Shown: piece after piece, positions 31,259-41,394 of the stretch
Layout: the number at the start of each line of letters is the position of its first letter
Position numbering within the stretch: position 1 is the first letter of the stretch
Source of the DNA: Arion vulgaris
Lineage: Eukaryota; Mollusca; Gastropoda; Stylommatophora; Arionidae
Length of the DNA: 64,000 nt
Direction: 5' to 3'
Assembly (NCBI GenBank): GCA_020796225.1
Contig: CM036755.1
Coordinates: forward strand, 45,674,306 to 45,738,305
Made by a program: the position numbers and the translations under genes
The notes under the pieces: model-generated
Database searches by the model: none
What the model was told of the DNA's origin: nothing
Seen by the model: only the letters and a program-made list of their open reading frames with translations

Positions 31259-32155
31259 TCGAGTGGCTACCGGTGCCCAAATTTGGGGTGTAAAGAATAG
31301 AACCACTGTTACCTGCCACGGATGTCGAAAGAGGCGATTAAGGAGGTTTGACTGAAATCGGATGCGCGTGTCCTAAACATGTAGAAGTCTATGCGTTTAG
31401 AGCCTACCAAACCAATATGCAACGTATAACGTTCTTGGCAGTCAACATACAAGATCAAACATATCACAAAGATCAAACATATCACAAAGATCAAACATAT
31501 CACAAAGATCAAACATATCACAAAGAAATCACAAGATCAATCATATCACAAAGATCAAACATATCACAAAGATCAAACATATCACAAAGATCAAACATAT
31601 CACAAAGATCAAACATATCACAAAGATCAAACATATCACAAAGATCAAACATATCACAAAGATCAAACATATCACAAAGATCAAACATATCACAAAGATC
31701 AAACATATCACAAAGATCAAACATATCACAAAGATCAAACATATCACAAAGATCAAACATATCACAAAGATCAAATATATCACAAAGATCAAACATATCA
31801 CAAAGATCAAACATATCACAAAGATCAAATATATCACAAAGATCAAACATATCACAAAGATCAAACATATCACAAAGATCAAATATATCACAAAGATCAA
31901 ATATATCACAAAGATCAAACATATCACAAAGATCAAACATATCACAAAGATCAAACATATCACAAAGATCAAACATATCACAAAGATCAAATATATCACA
32001 AAGATCAAACATATCACAAAGATCAAACATATCACAAAGATCAAATATATCACAAAGATCAAACATATCACAAAGATCAAACATATCACAAAGATCAAAC
32101 ATATCACAAAGAGTGATTAAAATTGTTCGTAAAGAACGAACGCAAAGAAGAAGAA
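31259..32155 (+). mobile_element. SINE-B copy swollen by an 18-bp minisatellite
   Basis: The head CGAGTGGCTACCGGTGCCC and the core run normally to GTTCTTGGC. The array follows, and then the SINE tail GAGTGATTAAAATTG and CGTAAAGAACGAACGC finish with AAGAAGAAGAAG. Confidence 0.94.
31451..32112. repeat. 18-bp minisatellite inside SINE-B
   Basis: The unit AGATCAAACATATCACAA repeats about 36 times with mainly a C/T variant (AAACATA or AAATATA) and one irregular unit near 31525. SINE-B normally holds CAAAGA twice, 18 bp apart, at exactly this place. The array reads open in several frames but is not a protein gene. Confidence 0.96.
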
Positions 32156-32424
32156 GAAATAGCAAGAAAATAAAAGCAAATTCCTTATTTAAATTTATCG
32201 ATTAATTCTGCTTCACCGATCTGCAAACAACTCTTTGTTTGCAGATCATACGAGTCGTTTCTTCGTATCGCTGTTCTGAATCACTAATTTACATTTTTTT
32301 ATGGACCTGATCTTAACTCTTTTATACCACACGATTTACACTTTGACCCCGGGAAGATTTTATTTCTTGTTTCATTCTAATTTATGAAGCTCTTAACCCG
32401 TGCGTATGTTTCCAATTGTTCCTC

Positions 32425-32672
32425 TAATACACCCGGTGGGCCGCAAGGGAAGTAAAGAATAGTGTCACTGTGACCTACAAGGCATGTCGTAAGAGTCGAC
32501 AGAGGTAGAGGCCTATGGAAGCTACTCTAATAAATAAAAAGCGTCGCAGAAATCGGATGTGCTGGACTACTTGTAGGTGCATAACTGGCACAATCAATCG
32601 CTCTTAGGCTAGGATCACATATAAATCACAAAGAGTGGTTAACAAGTGACCGATATGGAGTGTTTGAAAAAG
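32425..32672 (+). mobile_element. SINE-A copy
   Basis: The head is degraded (CACCCGGTGGGCCGCAAGGG). Core and tail follow the family to GGAGTGTTTGAAAAAGAAG. Confidence 0.86.
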
Positions 32673-32714
32673 AAGACAGACCACACATATATATAGCTTG
32701 ATTGATTAGACCAT

Positions 32715-33110
32715 CATCACTACACTTCGGTGAGTAACCATGTGTTCTTCGATCTCGTTCTCACACAGGAATGTCGCAGCTACAGTGCACGAGCTCCGTA
32801 GCACCGGCGATGGTTCCCCGATGTAATTTGAAGATGAAGATATTTTGTAGGAATTTTATTTTTAATCTTTTCTAATGAATTTTGCCCGGCAGCAGTTTTT
32901 CAGCCTGCTTTTTGCGATTTTGAAATGCAAGGGTTCTTTTACGTCCTCAAATTTAACACGGTAACTACGTTTTATCGTCCGTCTCCGATAGGACTCGGAA
33001 CGCAGATCAGGAATCTCTGGAAATATATCCAGATGGCTCCACGAGGTAGTGAACCTGGTACCTTTGCCACGAGAGACAAGCACCTAACCTGTACACCACA
33101 GAGAGCTCTG
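32715..33110 (-). mobile_element. SINE-D copy, full length
   Basis: The tail side starts GTGAGTAACCATGTG. The head, on the minus strand, is CTCTGTGGTGTACAGGTTAG, CTCTCGTGGCAAAGGTACCA and GGTTCACTACC, tRNA-like with A- and B-box positions. Confidence 0.82.
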
Positions 33111-33596
33111 ATGTATATATAGACAAACAAACATACAGATTAAATAGCTGTTTCACTTCTTTATCATCAAGTCCCATATTAGAAAATCTTGAATAGTTTG
33201 AAGAAAAGTTCCCAACACTTACAAAACACATCAAACTTCAAGAACATAATGGCAGCCTGTTGACCTTGTTTCTCAATCGCAAGAACACTGTACTCATGTG
33301 TTGTCAAAGTCATTTTTTATTACATCTTATTTGCCATGGGGATGTGAAGCTTTCTTCCTATCCTTCATTACTGTATAGTGCAGTAACATGGACAATGAAC
33401 AAACAGCTAGATCAGCGGTTCTCAACATGGGCGTCTACTGAAGTTTTTCCAGGAAGGGGGCAAAATAAAAATACAATTTTTAGTTGTTAGTTTACTAAGT
33501 GAAAATAGAGGCGACAAGATTCGCAAAAACGGTTTTAATTTTTAAAATCTATATTTCCAGGGAAGGGCACCCCTCCCTCACCCTTCCCAACCTAGG

Positions 33597-33850
33597 GGCG
33601 TCTCCGTGGCTAAGATGTTACGCCCTTTGCCTTGTGAGTCGAAGGTCGTGGGTTCGAGTCCAGACCGCGCCATTCTGTTCACGAGTGCAGTTTTTCCAGA
33701 GATCCCTAGGATTGTTGCTGGAGCTACGGAGTTCGTGCTCTGTGTAATACTCTCGGCAGGTGGCGTGCCATTTCTGCGGAGAGGGGCCGAGCCGTATGGT
33801 GTAAAACCCGGTGCAATGAAGTCAATCCTTCGGCTTTTAAACCATTTTTT
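33597..33850 (+). mobile_element. SINE-I copy, full length (tRNA-like head)
   Basis: The head is GGCGTCTCCGTGGCTAAGAT, TGTGAGTCGAAGGTCG and GGGTTCGAGTCCAGACCGCG. The body has GGAGCTACGGAGTTCGTGCT and AATGAAGTCAATCCTTCGGC. It has inserted into a G- and C-rich repeat that continues on both sides (CCTTCCCAACCT at each edge). Confidence 0.85.
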
Positions 33851-33924
33851 AAACTCTTCCCAACCTGTCTTAATGTATGATCGCCCTTGGTTCTCAGCCC
33901 TTTTTAGCTGGCACCCCCTTCTTC

Positions 33925-34040
33925 TTCGTAGTCAATGCGCCTGGTATGGCCATTCTGACTGACTTTTGCGTGAAGGCCTGCCCTTCTTATCAGTGTTTCC
34001 CGACATATAGGCGTGCTTTCTCCTACTTCAGAGATACCGT
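33925..34040 (-). mobile_element. SINE-C copy
   Basis: TTCTGACTGACTTTTGCGTG, AAGGCCTGCC, TATCAGTGTTTCCCGAC and CTACTTCAGAGATAC follow the family in reverse. Confidence 0.8.
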
Positions 34041-34227
34041 TCCCCCTTGATGATACGACTCCCGAACCACCATACATTTTTCGTCATTTTTCCCAGCCAA
34101 AGTAACTGTAAATTCCAAGAGACGTAACGAACTTTATTTTCCCCCGCCAAAGTAACTGTAAATTCCAAGAGACGTAACGAAATTTATTTTCTCACGCTAA
34201 GATGGGTAACAGTATTATCCTATTATT

Positions 34228-34440
34228 ATTTTTTTCCGATCAGAAGCACTTGAGCTTTCAGCTCTTCAGCTCAGTGCCATGGACATCGTAACCGTTCGGT
34301 GCCACGAACACTGTGAATCTGGAGAACCTGTGGCTTTTCTGCCAGCCCGCGGAATTGAACCCGCACTCGCAGAGAGCTTGTCACCCGTCGTCCAACGCGC
34401 TACGATAATGCTGGGCAACATTATCCTATAAACATTGGAA
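34228..34440 (-). mobile_element. SINE-E copy
   Basis: It matches 8325-8530: GAAGCACTTGAGC, GCCATGGACATCGTAACC and GAGAACCTGTGGCTTTTCTG. The minus-strand head has GGGTTCAATTCCGCGGGCTG. Confidence 0.78.
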
Positions 34441-34514
34441 GTGAGACGTGTATACATTAAAAAATGAAATTTTGACAAGAAATTTGAGAAAAATGTCAAC
34501 GTGAGTAAAAAATC

Positions 34515-34762
34515 CGCCCGAGTGGTTACCTGGGCCCAAATTTGAAGTGTAAAGAATAGAACCACTGTTACCTGCCACGCATGTCGTGACAGTCGACTAA
34601 GGAGGTTTGGTTGAAATCGGATGCACGTGTCCTAAACGTGTAGAAGTCTATGCGTTTAGGAGCCTACCAAACCAATGTACAACGTATACACGTTCTTGGC
34701 AAAGATCAAACATATCATAAAGAGTGATTAAAATGGTGGTAAAGAACGAACGCGAAGAAGAA
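34515..34762 (+). mobile_element. SINE-B copy, full length
   Basis: The head is CCGCCCGAGTGGTTACCTGG and the tail is GAACGAACGCGAAGAAGAAG. The minisatellite-prone stretch is single-copy here (GCAAAGATCAAACATATCAT). Confidence 0.93.
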
Positions 34763-34849
34763 GACAAAATTAATGATGGTAAAAAGAACAAATGTTGGTA
34801 TTTATTTAAAAAGAAATGTTGAAATGATTTAAATGGAAAAATGAAAAAT

Positions 34850-35330
34850 TCTACTGGAAATACAAGTTAGAAGAAAATGGTTGTGAGACATGGATCATTG
34901 ACAACGTAGCAGAAGATCATTAATGTCTTTGAATGCAAATGCTACAGAAGAGTACTTAGAATATCATGGACAGAGAAAAGAACAAATGCTACAGAAGAGT
35001 ACTTAGAATATCATGGACAGAGAAAAGAACAAATGCTTCTGTTCTACAACAGCTTGATGTTAAAGAGAGCTGGCTATTACAGAACATAACATCAAGGAAA
35101 ATTAAATATTTAGAACACATCAAACGGCATGAGTGCCTAGAGAAGATAAATTTGGAGGAAATGGTGCATGGAAGAATAATGAGAGGAAGACACAGAAGAC
35201 GATGGGTGCAAGATGTCAATGATGATCTGAGAATGACTGTTGCTGACGCTGGTCAACTTGCAGGGAATAGAGAGTTTATCAGAACTGTTGTTATTCAAGC
35301 CAAGTTCCGGAAGGTACAAGCTACTTGATG
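34850..35330 (+). pseudogene. LINE ORF2 C-terminus with 47-bp duplication
   Basis: After the duplication the frame is open for 120 codons: CYRRVLRISWTEKRTNASVL, SWLLQNITSRKIKYLEHIKR, GRHRRRWVQDVNDDLRMTVA and FRKVQAT. The 47-bp unit is present twice at 34937-34983 and 34984-35030. It starts with AAATGCT, which also follows the second unit. Confidence 0.92.
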
Positions 35331-35443
35331 ACTTATGATAAAAACTTATTAAAACATAAAATTTACTAAATTGTTATAACGTTTCACAACTCCCTTTCTT
35401 ATTTGTTATTTGACTGACGAAATAGCACTCCGAGTAGACCCAT

Positions 35444-35760
35444 ATGTGCCCAGACTCCCCCAACAGATGTCGATGGGTATGCATAATACTGATGGTCCCT
35501 GTGACTCGCTGGTTAAATACACTCCTCTCTCAGCCCTTCAAATATCCAGTTCTACTTGTACTACGTGTAATTCTAGATTTCTTAAATCGCTGCATTAATT
35601 CAACGTCAGTTTACGCGTCCTCATCCAACAGTAGATCGCCAAGAGACCGAAAACATCCCCTTCTCCATCCCAAACTCTCCAACAATCGATGCTTTCGGTG
35701 CAAGCATGTCCGCTCTCTCCTTGCCGCAAGACCACATGCCTAGGACAGTAGATGCATGTG
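35444..35760. repeat. Dispersed repeat, partly shared with 14.0-14.15 kb
   Basis: The shared block covers about 35527-35650. The rest has no second copy that I saw. No coding sense was found. Confidence 0.4.
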
Positions 35761-36371
35761 AACCTCTGATACTATCTTACGCTTCACTGGGGAGACTCGC
35801 CTTCCAGGTTAAGAACCGTTGCTCTAGATAATAAGGTTGAAGTCCATGAAATGTGGATTTACAAAAGAACTGGGCGTATTTCGTGACAATAATGGACACA
35901 AAACAAATATAAACAAGTCGCGGAGAAATTAGCGATGAAAGGAGAACACTGAAAAGAGGAAGAAAAATGTCCACAATACAATATTTTGTTATGTGATCGA
36001 CGTCACAGTACTCCATGTTAACCTATAATCGCACAGTCTCTTTCGGCAGATGACAAAATTATACATGTTATGCAGTGGCGTAGCCTGATAATGTGAGATA
36101 GGTGTGCTGCTACTTAAATTGAATATGTGCCCCTCCTGTTTAACCTCGTTTCCCTTGTAAGTGAAAAGCCAACTATATTAAATTACGCACTGATAGTTAT
36201 TCAACTGGGGGAAAATATATTTTTCAAATAGTACATATTTCCACTTACATGTTTCACTTGAAGATCAGACCCATTCTTCTTTCCTTTTGCAGAAACTTCT
36301 CTGTAACGGCATTGTAAAATGTATTCTTCATTCTAATCTTGCTCAAAAGTTCTTATTCAATAGACACAAGG

Positions 36372-36626
36372 CTCGCCCGTATGTTGCGGGGGCTCTATGA
36401 GGAGCAAAGAATAGTAACACTGCAACCTACAAGGGATGTCGTAAGACGCGACCGAGGTAGGGGTGGGTAGCTACCCTAGTAAATAAAAGTTTGCAAAATC
36501 GGAAATGCTGGCCTACTTGTAGGCGCATAGCTGGCACAACGTACAATCGCTCTTAGGCTCGTATCACATACAGATCACAAATAGTAGTTCAACAAGGGGT
36601 CGATATGGAGCGTTCGGAGAAGAATG
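36372..36626 (+). mobile_element. SINE-A copy, full length
   Basis: It runs from CTCGCCCGTATGTTGCGGGG to GGAGCGTTCGGAGAAGAATG, with a short deletion in the CTACCCTAGTAAATAAA block. Confidence 0.9.
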
Positions 36627-36894
36627 TGTGTCATTTATCTTTTTTAAAGTAAAATGATTTTCCCCAGTTTTTTAGTTTCATCCTTTATCTACGTCTTACT
36701 TTTCTTTGTTTGACATGTGTCAGCCATGATGGTTTCCCTTTGGTCAATCAGATCTGATACCATGCTCCAGTCAAATTCTAGATGTAGCACTTTAATCCGT
36801 TTGCTCTTCTGTCCCGATCACAGTCAACTCTAGATAACTAGACCAGACAACTGGCTGGGGTTCCCTGACCTAGATCAGAAAAGGGGCCGGAAAA

Positions 36895-37145
36895 TATAGA
36901 TGTTTGATAGAACACTGCAAGCTTTTTTGCAATTTTACTCAATTCTGTGAGTCTATTCATACTATTGATATTCATTATTTGTAAACTTAACTTGTTGCAA
37001 AATATAACTTCGATTTAGCATTTTGTGTTCATTTTAAAATGAATCCGTTTATATATACCAATACTGGAAAGCGAGGTGTAGTCTGATTTCCCATAATTCT
37101 TACCGGAGTCCGAAGGCCCATAATTTTATAGTTGGCTCTGGTCCC
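36895..37145. repeat. Stand-alone copy of the long hAT MITE interior
   Basis: TTAGCATTTTGTGTTCATTT, ACCAATACTGGAAAGCGAGG, CTGATTTCCCATAATTC and GTTTATAGTTGGCTCTGG-like sequence parallel 23130-23425. No CAGTGGCGG ends are seen around it. Confidence 0.75.
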
Positions 37146-37159
37146 GATATACCGGCTTG

Positions 37160-37990
37160 GGATATATTTGTAAGATGACGCATGGCCCATATACTAGCTA
37201 ATTCAGAATACATTATACTATCCGTGCATCTGATGATAAAATAAAATTACGGAGTTAAAGTGAGGCTTTCTGTTTGTCAAATCTTAGTTACCCGTCTGTT
37301 CAAATTTGTGTCCATTTGGTTAATATGCATAAACTTTGGCTGAGACCTGTTCTACATGCCTTAGGAGCCTAACGGATAAGCAACGTATTCATATTCTCGA
37401 CGCAAACCACACAGATTCCAAAGAGGGGCTTGGTTGATACGAATGAACGCAAATAAACAAAGAACAAACCTATTTATTTGTTTTCATGAACTATGCTAAG
37501 TTCTTTTGTAAATCTACATTTCAAAGACGTAATCTTCGTCCATCTTTGCCTCATTTACACGGAGGTCATAGGTCGTACATTTTTATGATTTTTTTTTCTC
37601 AGTACATGACAGCTTCTAACTTCCAGGCTAGGGCGATCCCCTCGCATGCTTGAATTGAACAATGACACTAATTTTAAACTATTTTGACTAGTGCACATAA
37701 TGAAGACATATTTCTTCTTGTTAGTTGGCGTGCCAGATAAAAATAGTAGGCTGTGTCTCATTTTTGCTGTGATTTCTCATGCAAATATTTCTGATTGACA
37801 CTAATTTGATTCCCTGGACTCATTATTATTTGGATGATCTTCCAAGCATACGTGGCAACAATCTTGTTGATGTATAAATGTGGTCTAGATGTTAGGTGCA
37901 CACCCCTCGTTCCAAAGTTACTCAGTTCGTTCCCTCGTGATATTTTCCCAGACATACTCAGATCGAGTTCTTAGTATTATTGGAGAAGGT
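37160..37990. other. Mostly unannotated intergenic sequence
   Basis: Only a short SINE-like tail is visible at 37370-37460 (AACGTATTCATATTCTCGAC, then GATACGAATGAACGCAAA). The rest shows no gene or named repeat. Confidence 0.45.
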
Positions 37991-37999
37991 CGATTCTTC

Positions 38000-38250
38000 T
38001 TCTTCTTCAAACACTCAATATCGACCACTTGTTAAACCACTCTTTGTGATTTGTATGGGATCCGAGCCTAAGAGCGATTGTATGTTATGCCAGTTATGTA
38101 CCTACAAGTAGGCCAGCACATTCGATTTATGCTACGCTTTTTATTTAGTAGGGTAGTTTCCTAGGCCCTACCTCAGTGGCCTCTTACAACACGCATTGTA
38201 GGTCGCAGTGTTACTATTATTGCTCATATTGCATGCCCCAGCAACACATG
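38000..38250 (-). mobile_element. SINE-A copy ending in a minisatellite
   Basis: It reads normally from TTCTTCAAACACTCAATATC to GGTCGCAGTGTTACTATT. There the SINE head, GCCCCAGCAACACATGG, has been amplified. Confidence 0.9.
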
Positions 38251-38508
38251 GTTGATAGTGTTACTATTATTGCTCATCTTGCATGCCCCGGCAACACATG
38301 GTTGATAGTGTTACTATTATTGCTCATCTTGCATGCCCCAGCAACACATGGTTGATAGTGTTACTATTATTGCTCATCTTGCATGCCCCAGCAACACACG
38401 GGTGATAGTGTTACTATTATTGCTCATCTTGCATGCCCCAGCAACACATGGTTGATAGTGTTACTATTATTGCTCATCTTGCATGCCCCGGCAACACATG
38501 GTTGATAG
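38205..38508. repeat. 50-bp minisatellite from the SINE-A head
   Basis: Six units of 50 bp carry GTGTTACTATTATTGCTCAT, CTTGCATGCCCCAGCAACAC and ATGGTTGATA. They start from the last 50 bp of the adjacent SINE-A. Differences are few (A/G at one site). Confidence 0.94.
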
Positions 38509-38519
38509 GAGACGGACGA

Positions 38520-38790
38520 TAGGAGACGGACGATAGAACGTAGGACCTGTGTTCAAGTTGAGCACCTAAAAGAAACATTGGCAATTCCTAATCGAGAAGA
38601 GCAGGCTGGAAAGCTGCTGCCTAGACAAAACTCATCAGAAACATTAAAGAAAAAAATACACAATTGCTACAAAACATGTTCATATCTTCTAAATTACATC
38701 TGGGACCCTTGTCGGTGCTACGATATTTGTGCACTGCCGCTGAAATATTCCTGTGAAGGAAAGAGATTAGAGCACACATGGTTATACAGG
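38520..38790 (+). mobile_element. SINE-D copy, 5'-truncated
   Basis: CGATAGAACGTAGGACCTGT, GAGAAGAGCAGGCTGG, CGGTGCTACGATATTTGTGC and GAGCACACATGGTTAT match the 59.4-59.7 kb copy. Confidence 0.78.
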
Positions 38791-38799
38791 AATACACAC

Positions 38800-39010
38800 T
38801 GTTTTATTGTTCTTGGCAACTGTTTTCAATGTTTTATTGCTTTGTGCAATATTTTCAATGTTTTTGCCAACTGTTTTCAATGTTTTATTGTTCTTGGCAA
38901 CTGTTTTCAATGTTTTATAGAATGTTTTATTGTTCTTGGCAACTGTCTGAAATGTTTTATAGAATGTTTTCAACGTTTTATTGTTCTTGGCAACTGTTTT
39001 AAACTTATTT
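38800..39010. repeat. Degenerate tandem repeat, unit about 27-30 bp
   Basis: AATGTTTTATTGTTCTTGGC, then AACTGTTTTC, recur about seven times with partial units. It starts at the 3' end of the adjacent SINE-D. Confidence 0.85.
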
Positions 39011-39289
39011 TCTGCTCCTGTTCTTGGCACTGGCGGAATAGTCACAACGTTTGGGCAGTGATTGTTTCCTGGTGTCAACAACAGTGGTCGGAATATCTCA
39101 ACACCAGTGTCTGGGATTGCCAACAACAGTTGCAAGGATGGGTCAGCAACTCAAGCGAGTTATACTTCAGTGTAGACCATCACACTGGGAGTTCTGGGTA
39201 GTGGGAAGGCAGACAAAGTTGCAAAGAAGGAGTGAGAATGTGAACAGGTAGAAAATGAAATACTGAAAAGAAAATTATATATCCGAGTC

Positions 39290-39640
39290 ATTAGTAATTA
39301 ACCAAAAATATCCAGTGACGACTACCACAAACTCAACAGACAAGAACAGAACACCATCTTCTGTCTCAGGACAGAGCATAACAGACTGAATAAACATTTG
39401 CACAGGCTACGATTGTCTCCATCCCCTCTGTGACTCCTCTCATCAAATCACAGAACATATCCTGCAAGACTGTCCTCCTAGAAATTTCTGCTGGCATAAC
39501 AACACATCACTACATTCAAAACTATGGCAGGATGCAGTCCGGAGAACAGAATGCATTGTGTCACAGTTTTCAGTATTCGCACCTTTTCGTCCGATACATT
39601 CAACCTCAACATCACCTTTTTTTTGCTACCCTTTAGTGCC
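39290..39640 (+). pseudogene. LINE 3' region, RNase H-type branch
   Basis: SSDDYHKLNRQEQNTIFCLR, RLNKHLHRLRLSPSPLC, ITEHILQDCP and LHSKLWQDAVRRT are in order. The cysteine pattern C-x-C...H-x5-C follows the usual zinc-knuckle-like end of these LINEs. Confidence 0.85.
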
Positions 39641-39887
39641 TCCCTCTTCGATCTTCACAAACTTAGCCAGACTTCTTGTTAGTTGTCTGTTTCCGAGTCC
39701 GCCATAGGTGGGGTCTTGGTCAGCTTTGTTCTTGCACTGGCCATGACACTAGCAGTCAGCGATGAAGCCATCACTACTACAAGCCCATCAGCTTGTGTGT
39801 AGTTCCCTGAAGTGCAACAGAGCGCCTTGCTAGTCTCCCTTGTAACTAATTACACAGTCAAGATATTCAAACTTCATAAGAATTTCT

Positions 39888-40126
39888 GCCTGTGTGTTGC
39901 TGGGGCTCGCAAGGAGCAAAGAATAGTAACACTGCGACCTACAAGGCATGTCGTAAGAGGCGACTGATGTAGGGCCTAGGAATCTACACTAGTAAATAAA
40001 AAGCGCACAGAAATCAGATGTGCTGGCCTACTTGTAGGCGCATAACTGACACAATGTACAATCGCTCTTAGGCTCAGATCACACAGAGTGGTTAACAAAT
40101 GGTCGATATGGAGCGTTCGAAGAAGA
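39888..40126 (+). mobile_element. SINE-A copy, full length
   Basis: From GCCTGTGTGTTGCTGGGGCT to ATATGGAGCGTTCGAAGAAG with all core blocks present. Confidence 0.92.
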
Positions 40127-40424
40127 TTAGATTTTCAATTTCTTTATTATTTATATTTATTTTGTATTTGTATTTTGTTGGGGAACAATTCTGAGAATTT
40201 GTTCTCCATATATCATGCATAATAACAAACAACAGTAATTGTATTAAAACAATTTTTTTTATTTCATTACAAAATGTGAACTTCTGATTTATGTAATAGT
40301 TTATCATATAACTTGGCTAGTCAGGTACATTTTTATCTGATATGTCTTTCATATGTATATAAATAGCTAACATACTCATCAGTCACTATTATATACATAT
40401 ATATAGTTTAATTAGTTTTCATTT

Positions 40425-40768
40425 AGTCATTGGATCATCCTGACTGCACATCGAACAATTATTCCATAGTGCTCCCATCTCTCCTCAGTATGTCTCTCAG
40501 TTTAGTTTAGTCGTTGGATTATCATCACTGCACATCGAACCAATTATTCCATAAGTGCTCCCATCTTCTCCTCAGTATGTCTCTCAGTTTAGTTTAGTCG
40601 TTGGATTATCATCACTGCACATCGAACCAATTATTCCATAAGTGCTCCCATCTTCTCCTCAGTATGTCTCTCAGTTTAGTTTAGTCGTTGGATTATCATC
40701 ACTGCACATCGAACCAATTATTCCATAAGTGCTCCCATCTTCTCCTCAGTATATCTCTCAGTTATTTT
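40425..40768. repeat. 87-bp tandem repeat
   Basis: About four units spaced 87 bp apart contain CATCACTGCACATCGAACCA, ATTATTCCATAAGTGCTCCC and CTCAGTATGTCTCTCAG. Single diverged copies at 45.23-45.31 and 58.29-58.37 kb show that the unit is part of a dispersed repeat. Confidence 0.92.
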
Positions 40769-40849
40769 GTGTTTAAGCCATAACTTAAAGGCTCACTCTC
40801 AGTTCTTAGTTTAGTGAAAGTTCTGGATCATCATCACTGCACATCAAAC

Positions 40850-40948
40850 TTTTTCTTCTTCCTCGAATGTTCCACATCGATCACTTGTTAACCACTCTTT
40901 GTGATTTGTATGTGATGTGAGCCTAAGAGCGATTGTACATTGTGCCAT
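40850..40948 (-). mobile_element. SINE-A tail half
   Basis: TTCTTCTTCCTCGAATGTTC to GCGATTGTACATTGTGCCA is present. The rest is replaced by a LINE fragment. Confidence 0.82.
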
Positions 40949-41230
40949 TGGGCGAAATGATGAAGTCGACTGTTGTCTGGAGCTAGTCTCTGGTGCCATG
41001 TAGCTTTCAATGTTATGTTGAGTTGTAGGGCCAGGATTCCTTTCTAGGAGGACATACAGGGAACAGTCTTGCAGGACATGTTCTGTGGTTTGATCAGCGT
41101 TGCCACAGGGACACAGAGGGGATGGGGACAATCGTAGCCTGTGTAGGTGTTTGTTCAGTCTGTTACGTCATATCCTAAGTCGTAAGATAATAGTCTGTCC
41201 TTGTTTGTCGAGTGTGTGGTAGTCATCGTT
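40945..41230 (-). pseudogene. LINE 3' region, RNase H-type branch
   Basis: Minus strand: DYHTLDKQGQTIILRLR, NRLNKHLHRLRLSPSPLCPC, GNADQTTEHVLQDCSLYVLL, then NIESYMAPETSSRQQST. It is closely related to the 39.3 kb copy. It lies just 3' of MTRES1. Confidence 0.88.
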
Positions 41231-41394
41231 GGATAGTTTATGTTCTTATCTAATGTCCACGATAGTTCTTTTTTTTTTTCTCTTCAAAGTATGTGATTTC
41301 GTTTTCTACTTGTTCACATTCTGCTCCCTTTTTGCAAGTTTGATTATTCTAACAATACATTACAAGAAATATCTAATTACTGAAAGTTTAATTA

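Noticed and set aside
31348..32205. 285-codon open frame, and 188-215 codon frames on the other strand, over the 18-bp array
   Set aside because: All come from a repeat unit that is a multiple of three and lacks stops. The repeat lies inside a SINE, and the peptides are pure unit repeats with no start context.
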